Shown in pieces: positions 44,804 through 56,676 of a stretch of DNA of 64,000 nt (positions within the stretch are counted from its first letter, which is position 1; the number at the start of each line of letters is the position of its first letter). The DNA comes from Serendipita indica DSM 11827 (lineage: Eukaryota; Basidiomycota; Agaricomycetes; Sebacinales; Serendipitaceae), in assembly GCA_910890315.1 (NCBI GenBank), contig CAJVGD010000015.1, positions 124,001 to 188,000 on the forward strand, written 5' to 3'. The position numbers and the translations under genes are program-made. The notes beneath the pieces are model-generated. The model did no database searches. It worked only from the letters and a program-made list of their open reading frames with translations, and was not told the DNA's origin.

Positions 44804-47800
44804 ATGTCCAGGCGTGCGGGACTCTACATCATCGACCTCGACAATCCTCTCAACGTCCCCGCCTTTCTTCCTCAGGGTGGCATGTTCGTATTCTACCCTC
44901 CTTTGACATTTCTGACGCTGGAATCAGGTGGGAAATTGCAGACGTCCAATGGAATCCACACCCGAGTTGGTCGCAGTATATTCTCTCCACGTCGGGCGAA
45001 AAGCTGCAAGTATCCCTTGAATTTCTGATTAATCGCACTCAACTTGCTCAGTCTCGTCTGGAACCTCGAGTCGACCTCTAAGACACACATTGAGCGCACG
45101 CTCCAGTCTCACTTTCGAGCTATCACAGTGCGTCTCTGGCCTATCCAGTATTTCTCTAACACATCAATAGGACATTAACTGGCACTACTCGATACCCTCT
45201 CGAGTCGCGACATGTGCCATAGATTCTTGGGTCTGGCTATGGGATCTGCGAACTGCCGCACCTACCACCAAGATGAAGCCAACAATGGGTTTGTTTCTTG
45301 TATCGTGGTCGATGAAAGCTCATATGAATAGGTCTCTCTGCCTTTAATGGTAACTAACACGCTCCGACTAGCACGAGCTCAATGACTGTAGAATCCGCAA
45401 CTCAGGTCAAGTGGAACCACAAGGACCCGCATGTCCTTGCAACCTCTCATGACAAGGATGTCTTAATCTGGGACGACCGGGTACGTCGGCTCCTACCAAC
45501 CTTTTCAGTGTTGACCATGTACAGAAAGGCTCCATGCCCGTAAACATTATTCGTGCACACGATTCGACCATCTATGGTATAAACTGGTCTCGTATCGAGC
45601 GCAACGAAATCACCACGTGCTCACTCGACAAGTCTATCAAGACGTGGGACGCGTTTGCGGACCCATCCAACGAGCCCATACGCACCATCCGAACAGACTA
45701 CCCAGTCTGGCGCGCACGGAATTTGCCGTTTGGAAGGGGTATCCTTGCGCAGCCGCATAGAGGCCGATTGATGCTGGACATGTACAGTGCAGACCAACTC
45801 GATGCGCCCGTGCACCAGTTTGGGGGGTTCACGGACGTGGTCACAGAGTCTGTGTGGCGAATACGCGGAGGATACAATGCGAATTACGGCAAGTAAACGG
45901 TCTCGCTTCACGACTGCCCACTGACGATGTACAGATGACAGAGAATTCCAGCTCATTACTTGGGACAGAAGTGCCGTGCTTCGATTCTTCCCCGTCGATA
46001 CGAGTATCCTTCAGGTGATTCCTCTACTCACCCTTCGATCACATTCTCACCATGTTTTCGTCCAACAGAAAGTTAACTTTCAAATTGGTATCCCAATGAA
46101 AACAAAGAGCCGCGAGAGCTCCTCCGAGCTCATCTGCTACCGAGACAAACTTCAAGAACCGAACAGCGACCACGCCATTACCGCACCAACGCACCAAAGC
46201 GGCGTACTGAAAAGCGTGCGCGCACCGCTCTCAAAGACGAAATCGCGCATCTACCATCAACTCCACCGGGAACGGCAGATACGCTCACAATCGGATCGAC
46301 GTCGCCTGTGAACCATTTCATCAAGCCGCCGAATTATAGCGGTGGATTTAGCGCGAGTGTGAGCACCGTTGGATCTGCGAATACAAAGGTCGCCGAGACT
46401 CCCGTCCAGACGACTCCTGGTGGTGGTGTAGCTGCTTTGGCACCAATCGTGACAGGTGCTTCTGGTAAGGGCGCTAGTGCAGGAGGGCCGATGACAATGG
46501 GAAAGGGACACGGAAGAGCCGCTCGTCCACAGGTCGATCCTCTTACGTGGTATTCAGTCGTGGAAGAGGAAGATAGGAAACGAAGTACGAGCGTTGGCTC
46601 TGCTGGTGCGCGGAGACGTTCTGCGAGTCAACGACGCACAGATTCCGGGTCGGCTAGTACGCGTCGGAATGAAACGAGGGCGCGTAGTGTGGGTCACATA
46701 CAGGATAGCGAATTGGAGACGCAGGACGAGCCTCAGACGCTCAAAGACGAGTACGCTTCATCTCGTATTGGTACGTGTACTCATCTTGCATAGGATCACG
46801 CAAGCTGCATCAAAATTTAGTTCTTCAAAGCTCAAAATTGTCGAGGTGAGTTGGTCAACCATTGGGATACGTTTGCTGAATGAAGCACACTAGATCAACC
46901 TGACCGCTGGTTCACGAAAATGCAACATTGAGATGCACCGGCCGACGGGGTTATTCCTGCGGGTTCTCTTTAGCTTTCCGGATGCATACCCAGGCAGCGT
47001 GCGACCGACCATTGACATTGATCCCAACCGCAAGATTACTCCACGCAAACGCGCCGTCGTCCTCCGTGAACTACGCAAAATCTGTGCACAGAACACTCTC
47101 TGCATCGAACCATGTATCCGCTTCTTGTTGGGTTTGCCCTCGCATAGCGGTGGTGTTGGTGGTATCGGTGTACAAAAGCCGTTTTCATTGGAATCAGACT
47201 CGGAGGAGGAAGATGTGCAAGTGGATGAGGTTCCGGATATGGAAACCGGTGGTGCGCCCAAGATTCAGCAGAATCAACCGCCGAGAGAACGGACGGCGCA
47301 CGCAGTATTTTCGATGAATGGTGCGTAATCTAGAACTCTTGGGAGTATACTGATTTATCATAGGCATGCTGGTTCGCATCGTCACAAACGACTCTGCGCG
47401 TCCCAAACCCGGCGCGTCGCCTACGACGAATCTATCTGCCCCTGAAAAGACGAGCCATCTTGGGGATCTCCCACGAGCTTTACGAGGTCTTGCCAAGTTG
47501 GCCAAACAGCTGCCAGTGGTTGCGGACAACGACCCTAACGCAGCAGAGTCGACCTATGATTTTGCCGATGTATTTTCTACGCAACCAGGGGTATGCTTGC
47601 TCTCCAAACGAATGGCCAATGCTTATGTGGATGTAGGTCCGGCATACGAGCACAAATATCCTTGGTCCCATGTGGAATAATCAAGGGCAGCCATTCAAAG
47701 CGCGCTCGAAAGATAGAGTCACGGTGCTCATCCAACCGTTCCCGAATCCAGACCCAGATGAATTCGACCCTGTTCTTGCCGGCAAATTTTCGTACACGAC

Positions 47801-49470
47801 AAAAGATCCTCCGAGTTTTGCATCACCAACGCTTTGGCGGCTGCATCATATGGGAGAGATGACTACCGGCGTCTTTTAATGTCGTTGTCATCACTACTGA
47901 AGAGCCAGACTCTTTCTGGGGGTGCAGCGAGAGAAGACGGCCCTGTGGAGCGAGGGATCCAGAAAATGTGAGTCTACCACCTCTATATGAGACTGCTTCT
48001 GACATGTATAGATATCACAATCTCGTTCAGCGGCGGAATTTACAGATGCTAGCAATGTTCTCGATTGCGAATCTGTTGGCCGAACAAGTCATGGAGACTG
48101 AAAGTCGTAAGTTCCACGTCGTCCAAGATTCAGTCATGACCTTTTATTAGAGAAAGAAGCGGCGATGACAAACTCGACTCCAGCTCACAGTGAAAGCCAC
48201 ACGTATGCACTCAGCTCGACGCTCGATTATTTCAGCCTCCGACCACGAAGCGAAGCTCCGCGCCCCCCATCACCTGCGACTACACGAAGTCCCTCCCCGG
48301 AGACCACGGCGGCCCCTGCGGTGACCCCGCCGCCAAACAACTCCCTTGGTACCATCGCGTCGAAAGCCGGTGCCATATCCAGCGTCCTTTTGCCACTCTT
48401 CTTCACGGGCACATCCGAAGGCAGTGATTATTCCCACAAGAGCCGTGGCTCTGACCCACCCACGCCGGTTTCATCAGATGTACCCGGCTCAATCCCTGTC
48501 CCACAGAAGGGATCCCTGCTCCGTGGCTCTGCGCGATCGCCTAGGAAGAGGAGAGGAAGAGTGATGCGTCGCTTCCTGTAAATCTTGGCTCAGGATCTGG
48601 TGGGGCGTCGGGTGGGAGTGGAGGAACGGGATCGTTGGGGCGGTTGGCTGTTGGAGCCAAGCCCAAGCGAGCAGCATCGACGTTTGTCCCTACTCCTGGT
48701 ACAGTACAAAAGACAACAATCACGTTTGCGCTGGTGGGGACTCCGAAGAGACATGTCACGTCTGCAATACCGCAGGATAGATGGCGGCGAGAGGGCAAGA
48801 TACCTGTCCCGATTGCGCGACCCTATCTTCTTCCTCCACAACCTGGGTAAAATCAAGATCTTTATCTTTCTTGGTGCTGATTCTTTGTATAGGCAACGGA
48901 AAGGACTTTCCGACGCCGCGCGCACTCGGTATATTTTCCACATTCGGTTCTATGCGGAGCTCCTCTTTCGTGCCGGGTTACTCGAAGCAAGAAATGAGGT
49001 TCTAATAATCACGAATCGAGCCCCCCTCGAGATCCTTGCGGCCGACGTCGAGAACAAGCGTCTGGGTGAGCCCTTATCCTCAACCCTATCCTCTTACTTA
49101 TAGCCTCTAGTCATAGAGACTGTGTGCCCGCGATGTTCGACCACGCTATCGGGCAAAGAAGATGAGCAGGCCGGGGGTGCCGATTGTCCGAGGTGCCGTG
49201 GCGGACAAGCAACCAAGAAGCTCATTCCAAACTGCACATTCTGTCGCCTTCCAGTCCGAGGTACGTACTGCTGGGCAGTGAGAGGATATGACCTGACATT
49301 TTCTAGGCTTATCTCGGACTTGCCTGCGCTGCTGCCACGTAACTCACGTCAAATGCTGGGATCAACGTCCCAAGGATGTTTGCCTCACTGGGTGTGGATG
49401 TAAGTGTCCACGCAATGTCTCCTTCAACGTGTCGACTATTGGTGATGGTGCTCAACCATATATTGTATAA
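44804..49470 (+). CDS. MTC5: WDR59/Mtc5-type WD-repeat protein (SEACAT/GATOR2 subunit)
   Basis: A subunit of the complex that relays amino-acid status to TORC1 at the vacuole. Start 44804. Domains in order: a WD40 propeller (about 44900-46080, with WNPHPSW, VWLWDLRTA, DVLIWDDR, IKTWDAF), a disordered Ser-rich linker, an RWD domain (about 46850-47250, with INLTAGSRKCNIEMHRP, FSFPDAYPG), a GRDDY region, a second linker, and a C-terminal zinc-binding domain with CPRC, CPRC, CTFC, CLRCC and HVKCW motifs ending at TAA 49468-49470. The frame slips near 47812 (DP to EFCITNALAAASYGRDD) and near 48545 (SPRKRR to KSDASLPVNL) with no fitting introns. As conservation continues on both sides, these look like consensus errors or recent damage. 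Confidence 0.85.
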
Positions 49471-49796
49471 TTAATATAAATCAATTCATTGTCATCCCAG
49501 GTCCCTTGCCCAGTTTCGCGAACAATAGGCGGCTTGCTTCCGGTCGCCCGATTGTGCGCCACGGAGTTTGGGAAACCCATAAAATGGCATGAGAATATTC
49601 CACGTGTCTGAACCCTCTCCCTCCCAACCTCTCCTCTCGTGACTCCTGCACCGAGACTTTCTCGCATCTCCTCCCGCCCCGCTCACGATTACGAAGTTAC
49701 GACCTTTGAGTCAGCTCATTCTCAAGCAGCTCACTACACGCTCACTGTATCCTCAAACAACCTTTGCCGACTCATTCTAACCTCCATCTAATCACC
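49471..49796. other. Spacer and promoter of the GPI-type protein gene
   Basis: 326 bases. An AT-rich stretch just after 49470 (ataattaatataaatc) suits a polyadenylation region. The rest is a pyrimidine-rich leader before the start at 49797. No gene seen. Confidence 0.45.
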
Positions 49797-50742
49797 ATGG
49801 CCCCGTCTGTAGCACAAAGATTATGTGTCATATTCTTTGCAGCAGTATCTCTCTACCACCTACTTTTCTATACCCATGTCCGGGCTGTAGCTCTTCCAGA
49901 GCTAGGGAACCCACACTACTCCAGTCGTTCCAGGACGTCGGGAAGCGCGCCGAATGGAGTACAGATTGCACGGACACGCCGATACCAACGCCTACTGTCG
50001 CCGAGCAAGGAAGCAGCCAACCGGGAGACAGCGGAGCAGTGACCATTACTGTGACCGTCTTCGTACCCGCGACGACTTCTAGGACATCTACGTTCACGAG
50101 GAGTAGCTCCAACGTCTCGAGTAGCGCATCGGTATCTGGTGTCAGCTCTGCGAGCACGACGTCCTCGTCCAGCGTAGCCACGCCGACACAAACACCATCC
50201 GCCACCGCCGGTCAACAAGCGCAGCAATTGAACCTTGCATACGTAGGCATACAAGTTACCGACTCTTGTACCGGTGAGTGATCTTGAGCGTTCCGTGGTG
50301 AATTTGTATACTGAGTCTCCCATCTGCAATAGCTGGACAGCGAGCCTGTATTAACAACATGCTCGCAGAGTGCATCGCTTCTTCAAGCGGAGATACGCCC
50401 AAATGGGTAACCCAAGCTTGTCCTGTCACCCCTTCGAATGAGGGCATGACCTGTGCAGCAGTACCATTTGTATCTTCTCCTTCGCCTTCCACGACGTCCA
50501 GCGCGCCAACCTCGACACCAACAGGCCTTGCTGGGTACCAGCCCATTCCGTTGAGCAACTCGGTGGCGATAGGATGCTTCGCCAAAAATGACATTGCTCA
50601 GCGCTTTTCTAGTGCCGGAGTACAAGGTGCAAACGGGGGGATGTTCCCATCTGGATTCCACAGCGGCGCCATAGGGCAGCTCCAGTTCCGACTGAAGGGC
50701 ACTGTCGGGCTTGCTTTGATAGCGGGCTTGGTATTATGGTAG
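49797..50742 (+). CDS. Secreted Ser/Thr-rich protein with GPI-type C-terminus
   Basis: No specific family recognised. Start 49797; a signal peptide is visible (LCVIFFAAVSLYHLLFY). A 38-nt intron at 49887-49924 or a one-base indel is needed to enter the frame reading SFQDVGKRAEWS. An intron starting at GTGAGT near 50274 joins the two halves. The mature part has a long Ser/Thr-rich linker, a cysteine-bearing domain (DSCTG, CINNMLAEC, TQACPV, GMTCAA, IGCFAKND) and a terminal hydrophobic run GTVGLALIAGLVLW that ends the protein. Signal peptide, cysteines, Ser/Thr linker and hydrophobic tail together suggest a GPI-anchored wall or surface protein. Stop TAG 50740-50742. Confidence 0.72.
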
Positions 50743-50814
50743 ACTCAAACATCATGCTGGAAATATGACCATAAACTGTATGTCATCTATGCCCTCTTTA
50801 CTTTGTGAGCGCCT

Positions 50815-51816
50815 TTAGGCGTGTACGATTTGTCGAAAGGTGAGTGATATTCGGCCCTCTTTAACTTTGGGCTCTTTCGGGATCTCATGCTGTCACGCAA
50901 TGAGTGTGGACTTGCGCTTTGCAACTTCCGACTCACTTTCCAGTTCTCCTGGGTATCGCCTTGCATGACCAGTAAGCTCCCATTGGCCAACACCCAGCGC
51001 GTCGCGTCAGCATCCACTTTTTTCTCCCCTTTAGAAATGTGTGGATGCATGACAAACGTCCTCTTAGCTCCCAAAGAAAGGGACGCAATCACCTAATGGG
51101 GGTGAGTCTCAACCTTTAGCCATCCCTCTACTAACCTGGTTATCCTTTGTATCTCTATGCTTTCCAATATGCACACTCCCGTTTTGATACCAATTAAGCA
51201 TGATATGATCGAACCCTACACCTAGAGCTTCCGAAACTCGATTCTGGATCTCGATGAGGAGTGGCGGATACGGATGGTTCATTTGGACCGAATGTCCAGA
51301 GTACCGAGCTGTCAAGTCGGGAGAAGTTACATATCCCGCGATGGAACGGCTTTGAATGTAGCCTTTGCCATACATGGTGAGCGTTGGTCGGTACCCTAGC
51401 CAGTTTCAGTTATAGAGAACATGGAGTAGTAGATAGTACAGGTTTCGAGCTCGCACAGACGCTGATACCAACTATTCGCTCTTTCTTCATCAACAAACTG
51501 TGTCTCAAGTCAGCGACTGTTATACATGGTGCTGGTTCTCACATCTGCTTGATAATAGACATCCGCTCCTGGAAGATTGGGTATCCTGTATTGTTGAGCC
51601 CAATCTGAATCGATGTCGACATTGCTATTTGGCAGCTTGAGCAACGCTGGAGAGTTATCATGCTGTTTCTAAGGCAGATTCAGACAAATGGAAATGTATA
51701 TAACACATCGTGACCTGTGTTTTGATGCTCAAAGCTGAGACCTCTTGCTTTGGCTTCTTTGCGGATATTCCAGACGTAAGTGGACTGTTGGCTCGTCGTT
51801 TTCTTGATTGATCCAT
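50815..51816 (-). CDS. AlkB-family 2-oxoglutarate/Fe(II) dioxygenase (ALKBH2/3-like)
   Basis: A direct-reversal repair enzyme that would remove methyl lesions such as 1-methyladenine and 3-methylcytosine by oxidation. Start 51814-51816; the N-terminus is basic (SRKRRANSP, SAKKPKQ) and could be a nuclear signal. Six exons can be joined cleanly. Landmarks in order: an LPGADVYYQADFVDEE start of the domain, the lid region WYRPTLTMYGKG, HIMLNWYQNGSVHIGKHRDTKDN carrying the H-x-D metal pair, VIASLSLGAKRTF, and a last exon with NWKHEIP (distal His) and RISLTFR (2-oxoglutarate Arg). All catalytic residues are present. Stop TAA at 50815-50817. Expected location is the nucleus. Confidence 0.9.
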
Positions 51817-52016
51817 TGTTCACTTCACCCTCAAATTTCAACTCTCGAATATCGGAGGGACGAGAATGAGGGCGGGGTCAAGTTTGGAGTTGGTCAGCGT
51901 CTCCGATCACGGGCAGCTCTCTACCGGAGATCTCAATGGCCTCGTTGTTGAATACCGATTGAGTAATCATAAAACAGATGAAGTTGCAAACTAATGATTC
52001 GGTCCGAGTCGCGTGG
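51817..52016. other. Spacer between AlkB and DUF6533 genes
   Basis: 200 bases on the minus strand between the stop of the DUF6533 gene and the AlkB start; it must contain the AlkB promoter. Nothing else seen. Confidence 0.4.
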
Positions 52017-53294
52017 TCAAGCAGAGCTCATAGTTCTCATCATCACGTCATTCCGAGCATGGACCATTGTTGATCTCTGGATGCTCAAATGAATGCTAGC
52101 GTCCTGTACGTCCGAAATCCCAGGTATAGGAGCCAGCTGCACATCGAGAATAGTTCGTCGGAAAGAGAGAAAGTAGCGGGAAGTCAATGTAGCCGAGATA
52201 AGATACTCAGATTGGTTGAAGAGAAGCTGGAGCCCCATGGGTGTGAGGAGGAAAACCAGGACGGTGCCAAGGCGAAAGAGCATTAGCATCGACCGAAGTA
52301 GCCTGTCAGCCAAGACTTGAAAAGAAGGAAAGCACATACGACATAGTACTGTGTCCCATCGTAAAGTCGTTGGAGGATTGCTCTAGATGATTTGTGACCA
52401 TCAACTAAAACTTGATAATATCCGTATGCGTGGTACAGCATTGCTATGAATATTACGGACTCAAGGATAATCTATCAAAGGTGAGCACAGCCGAGCTGAG
52501 AACAGGGAAGCGTACCGGGCAAATATAAGTGATAGCCAGCGGAGCGGTGCGATAGTTAAGAATGACACAGCTGCGTATCAGAGATGACCATCTCATGGGT
52601 GGAATCACGTGATGGAGCGTGTAAACCTGGCAGGCGACCATAATGGCAGTGATGGCAATTAGGCTGGCTATGAGGAAACGTCGCACACTTGGCGAAGCTG
52701 AATAGTCAACACATAGTCTCATGGTGAAGATTGCTAAGGGCAAGTTACCAAGGTCACGCGAAGGAAGCTACTCCTCACTCATGGAGAAAATGCTTTGGAT
52801 CATCGAGCAGATGATAATGGCACCAAAGGATGTCCGGCATCTAGTTCTAGGTCAGTCTAATCACTAAAGCACCAGCGGCGTTATTGACCCCTATTAAATT
52901 GGTTAGATAAGTCTCTCATTGATCTACGGTTGCTTACTAGACTCGAGGAAGGGGGCTGCCAGCTTTGAATCATCACTGGCGCGGGGTGAGAAGAGAGTTA
53001 ATGCGCTTCGAATCACAACAATCTTACTGTTTCCCATTAAGGATCCTCCGACAATGGGCAAATATTGTCCCTGCAAAGGCGTACCCATATCTCACCATCT
53101 AGATACCCAACAATGGCTTACACACTTATTAGAATATAAATGAATTTGACTACTTCTCCGTTCCTAGACCAAAGAAGTTCGATTTCATCTGCCACAGTGA
53201 GCAGAAAGTCGTATGCCCAGACGGATAAAGCCGCTGCTGACATATATCGACATACTCCAAATTGGAAGAGGAGTTGCACCCAGTCTGAGGACAT
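52017..53294 (-). CDS. DUF6533-type multi-pass membrane protein (second member)
   Basis: A receptor-like seven-TM family of unknown function. Start taken at 53292-53294 (MSSDWVQLLFQFG); the first helix and loop hold the DUF6533 hallmark (YMSAAALSVWAYDFLLTVADEIELLW). Further exons add helices around LIASLIAITAIMVACQVY, LESVIFIAMLYHAY and LMLFRLGTVLVFLLT. The last exon ends in a cytoplasmic tail with stop TGA 52017-52019. Exons between 52750 and 53140 are only partly resolved, so one exon may be missed or the gene could be damaged there. Compared with the member at 25812-28242 the tail is much shorter. Confidence 0.65.
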
Positions 53295-53708
53295 TTTTCA
53301 CAGTTGAAGTTACGAGACAATCCCGACGCTTTTCAGCCACGGCAACCCGTGGGTGACCAATCGGAAAGGATGCCAGAACCTGGAATATCTCGAATTAGTC
53401 TTTTCGACATCCGACCTCTGAGCGCCGCAAATAGTCGAGGCGACGGAGTTGTTTGAATACCGCCAGGCAGGGCTGGGGGATCGAATCGTCTTCTAGGTCC
53501 GTATCCTCGGTTCGATCCACTAGGATGGTACCTTGGCTAATAGCCTCGCATTGCGGAGGCAAGGCAAAGCAAGGTACAGGCACGGTCGTGTCCAAGATTG
53601 TCAATCACTTAAAGTGGATTAATGCACCGCGTTTGAGATAGCTCACATAATACACCAGTTTATAATGAGCGACTACATAGACAGAGTTATACAAACGAGC
53701 GGGACCCG
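53295..53708. other. Upstream region of the DUF6533 gene
   Basis: 414 bases. A minus-strand open frame at 53395-53604 with a QLRRLDYLRR segment could be an LRR scrap, but the match is too weak to call. Otherwise nothing is seen; the deacetylase 1 gene ends at 53709. Confidence 0.35.
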
Positions 53709-54625
53709 CTAGCAAGTACTTGTCGCAGCGACCGTCGGAGTGGTGTACGCTCCTCCAGCATCACCAAGACACTCAGCTAGGATGATCAAGTCAGTGAAAT
53801 TGCACGAGTAGGTAGAACGCAGACGTACCAACGGTGACAAGCTTGAGGTTGTTCTGCTTAGCCCATTTGATCAGCCACGGAACAAGGGTGTTGACCGTGG
53901 TCGAATAAACTTCATGCATCAGAGGGATATGTCCAAGTCCACCCGCACCGGCAGCGGTAAACCTGGCCTCGCTTTGTGCTGGAGTGAGTCCATTCCAATC
54001 TCCCGAGTCAACGTCGTCCGTGATAACACGGTAGCCAAGCGTCCTCATCGTGCTCAAGACGTTTCCCCCAGTAGCTAGATACGGAGGGCGCATGTACGTC
54101 GGCTAAAGGCATAAGATGGTAAGGACGCGAGAATACACTCATGACAGTGAACATGCCTTCTTTCCAATGATCGTTCTAAGCGCGCCTTCGAGCTTTTGCA
54201 TCTGGATTGTGAGATCTGCCGTGCTCAAAGACCCAAAGTTGGATGGGTGGCTCCACGAATGAGAGGCGATTTGATGACCAGAGTTGTACGCAGATTTGAT
54301 GGCACCGGCTTGGTTATGAATACAACCTAGTACAGGATGAGCCTATTTGCTATTCCTTGTGGAATTCGTCCGCACCATACAAAGTACCAGTGACGAAGAA
54401 GGTCGCCTTTGCTCCGCCTGCGTTAAGCGTGTTCACAAGCGTTTGAGTTAGCTGAGATGGACCGTCATCGAAAGCCAAAGCAAGCATTCCAGACGACGAG
54501 CACTTGGTAATGACTTGTCCGGCGGCTGGACCTGCGCGCTTGAATGCCTCGAGCGGGCTAGGAACGGGGTTTGCAAATGCCCCAAGAACGAGAGACACAG
54601 GGAGAATGAATGATATAAAGCGCAT
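53709..54625 (-). CDS. Chitin/polysaccharide deacetylase 1 (CE4)
   Basis: A secreted metal-dependent enzyme that removes acetyl groups from chitin or chitin oligomers. Start 54623-54625; signal peptide MRFISFILPVSLVLGAFA. NodB motifs: AFDDGP (catalytic and metal Asp), SHSWSHP (metal His pair), MRPPYL (Arg), DSGDWN and IPLMHEV. A short Cys-terminated C-terminus ends at TAG 53709-53711 after the exon AECLGDAGGAYTT. The third of four introns (54103-54156) begins with GC instead of GT (GCATGT); the same intron in deacetylase 3 has GTACGT. It is first of three tandem copies and shares a 124-base identical tract with copy 3. Confidence 0.92.
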
Positions 54626-55768
54626 GATACTGGAACGAGGGTAAAATGAACCAGTGAGCAAGGGACTAAGAAAGATCCAGGAGAGTATACAGATCTTCTT
54701 GTCCTAGAACCAACGCTAGAAGGGTGTCTTTAAATAGTGAACATCTCGCGTGATAATAAAGTTCGCTCGCAGCTTATACTGGTAGCTCGAGTCAATTTCC
54801 GAACTTTGTGCGCAAATCTCCCTGTCGCAAGGGCCAGATTGACGTTGGCATCGGGAAGCCGCTCACATGACAGCAAGTATACCTGATGATATTGGATTTA
54901 CGAATGATACCACGTCAGCGAAGTGTCACGCTTCGTTCAGGAGCCTGCGGAGACGCGACGACCGGGCCTCGGTCCGCAAAAGTATTAAGCGGGAACCACA
55001 GGAATATTTTTGCCGTTTGAAAATTGTTTCAAAGTCATTCGTAAAATGTGGTACGACGACAGAGTGTGTCGAGTTTATGGCCGTCAGGAGTAAGTGCATG
55101 AACAACGATGTCTTCGAGCAGCATACGTCGGGTTATTGTCTCCTTTTAGTTTTGTGTACCCAAATTGCCCCTGCCTTTGAGCAGCCCAATGTACTCTGCA
55201 GGTACGCCCAAAATAGAGCGATCAAGTCGGCCTCTTGGACAACCAAATGATTGAATCTGGCCTCAAGTTTCCGCCCAGGGACAGGGTTTCGATGTACGTA
55301 CCTATTGTGGGAGCTTGACGCCGTCTCTCGTATTGGCGATACCTGTCGTGTGCTCGAGACTCGCCGTGCTGTACACACGTCTTTACGCCTCATAGAGACT
55401 ATCTGGCAGAATACGACGAATTTTATAGATCGTTTGTAGAACTAATTCGTCGATTTTACTTCTGGACGGCCTTGGTTGTGAGCGGCGACACCAAGACTTA
55501 TTGTTGGTGTCTCTGGTGTTCTCTATACCATACTTGTACCAGGCATGATTGGAGTGCATGATAGAGCTTCAACGGATGCACTCACTCATGAAATTGGGAA
55601 AACAATGAGCCGACTTTCGACGCCGGCTATTCTCAGTTTATATACCACGAGTTGAGAGTATGGCTTTGGCTAGCGCTGACACTAGCCAAGCGACACCAAA
55701 GAAGGTACCATTCTGATTTGCAAATGACATGAATGAGCTATCGCGACTGGGTTCACAGCATTCCGAGC
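54626..55768. other. Promoter region of deacetylase 1
   Basis: 1.14 kb without a convincing gene. A TATA-like tttaaatag lies at about 54729-54737. Parts around 54780-55010 resemble the region upstream of deacetylase 2 (56820-57060), so the copied unit included promoter DNA. Open frames there lack family signal. Confidence 0.5.
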
Positions 55769-56676
55769 TCAGCAGCTGCGCGTGGCGGCGACAGTTGGGG
55801 TGGTATAAGCTCCTCCAGCATCCCCAAGACATTCAGCTGTGAACCAAGTCAGCGGTCGAGTTTCAGGTGATGGAACAAAGACTGACCGACGGTGACAAGC
55901 CTGAGTTTGTTTTGCTTGGCCCAGTTGATCAACCATGGGACAAGTGTGTTGACCGTATTTGCATAGACTTCATGCATGAGAGGAATGTGACCAAGTCCGC
56001 CTGCACCGGCTTGGGAGAACCTGGCTTGGCTTTGGGCCGGGCTCAAACCATTCCAGTCCCCACTGTCAATGTCGTCCGTGATGACACGGTATCCAAGTGA
56101 CCTCATCGTCGGAAGTACATTTCCACCTGTCGCGAGGTACGGAGGGCGCATGTACGTGGGCTGGAACGAGTCAGCGAGTGTCCATTTGCCAGAGGATAAC
56201 GGGTTACCTTCTTTCCAATGATTGCGTTTAGGGCACCCTCGAGCTTCTGCATCTGGTTTTTGAGATCTGATGCACTCAAAGACCCAAAGTTGGACGGGTG
56301 GCTCCACGAGTGAGACGCAATTTGGTGGCCAGAATTGTAGGCGGATTTGACGGCAGCGGCTTGGTTATGAATGCAACCTAGAACGGGGTGAGTGCGCGTG
56401 CCATTGGTTGTATCGCTCGTGCGCACCATACAAGGTGCCAGTGACGAAGAAAGTCGCCTTTGCTCCTGCCGCGTTAAGCGTGTTCACCAGTTTTTGGGTG
56501 TACTGATAGGGACCATCATCGAAAGCCAAAGCAAGCATCCCAGACGACGAGCACTTGGTAATGACTTGTCCGGCGGCTGGACCTGCGCGCTTGAATGCCT
56601 CGAGCGGGCTAGGAACGGGATTGGCAAATGCCCCGAGAACGAGAGATGCAGGGAGAATGAACGACGTAAAGCGCAT
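55769..56676 (-). CDS. Chitin/polysaccharide deacetylase 2 (CE4)
   Basis: Middle copy of the tandem array. Start 56674-56676, signal peptide MRFTSFILPASLVLGAFA. Same motifs: AFDDGP, SHSWSHP, MRPPYL, DSGDWN, IPLMHEV. The intron after IIGKK is unrelated in sequence to that of copies 1 and 3, and it has a normal GTAACC donor. The last exon reads AECLGDAGGAYTTPTVAATRSC with stop TGA 55769-55771. Ready for secretion and probably active. Its first 60 codons are nearly the same as copy 1. Confidence 0.92.

Noticed and set aside
53470-53535. B-box-like ggttcgatcc near 53509
   Set aside because: No A-box about 30-60 bases upstream and no stem pairing. It lies in an intergenic region with a weak minus-strand frame, so chance is likelier.
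54867-55250. 127-codon plus-strand frame upstream of deacetylase 1
   Set aside because: No domain, antisense to the promoter region, and the related region upstream of deacetylase 2 does not preserve the frame.
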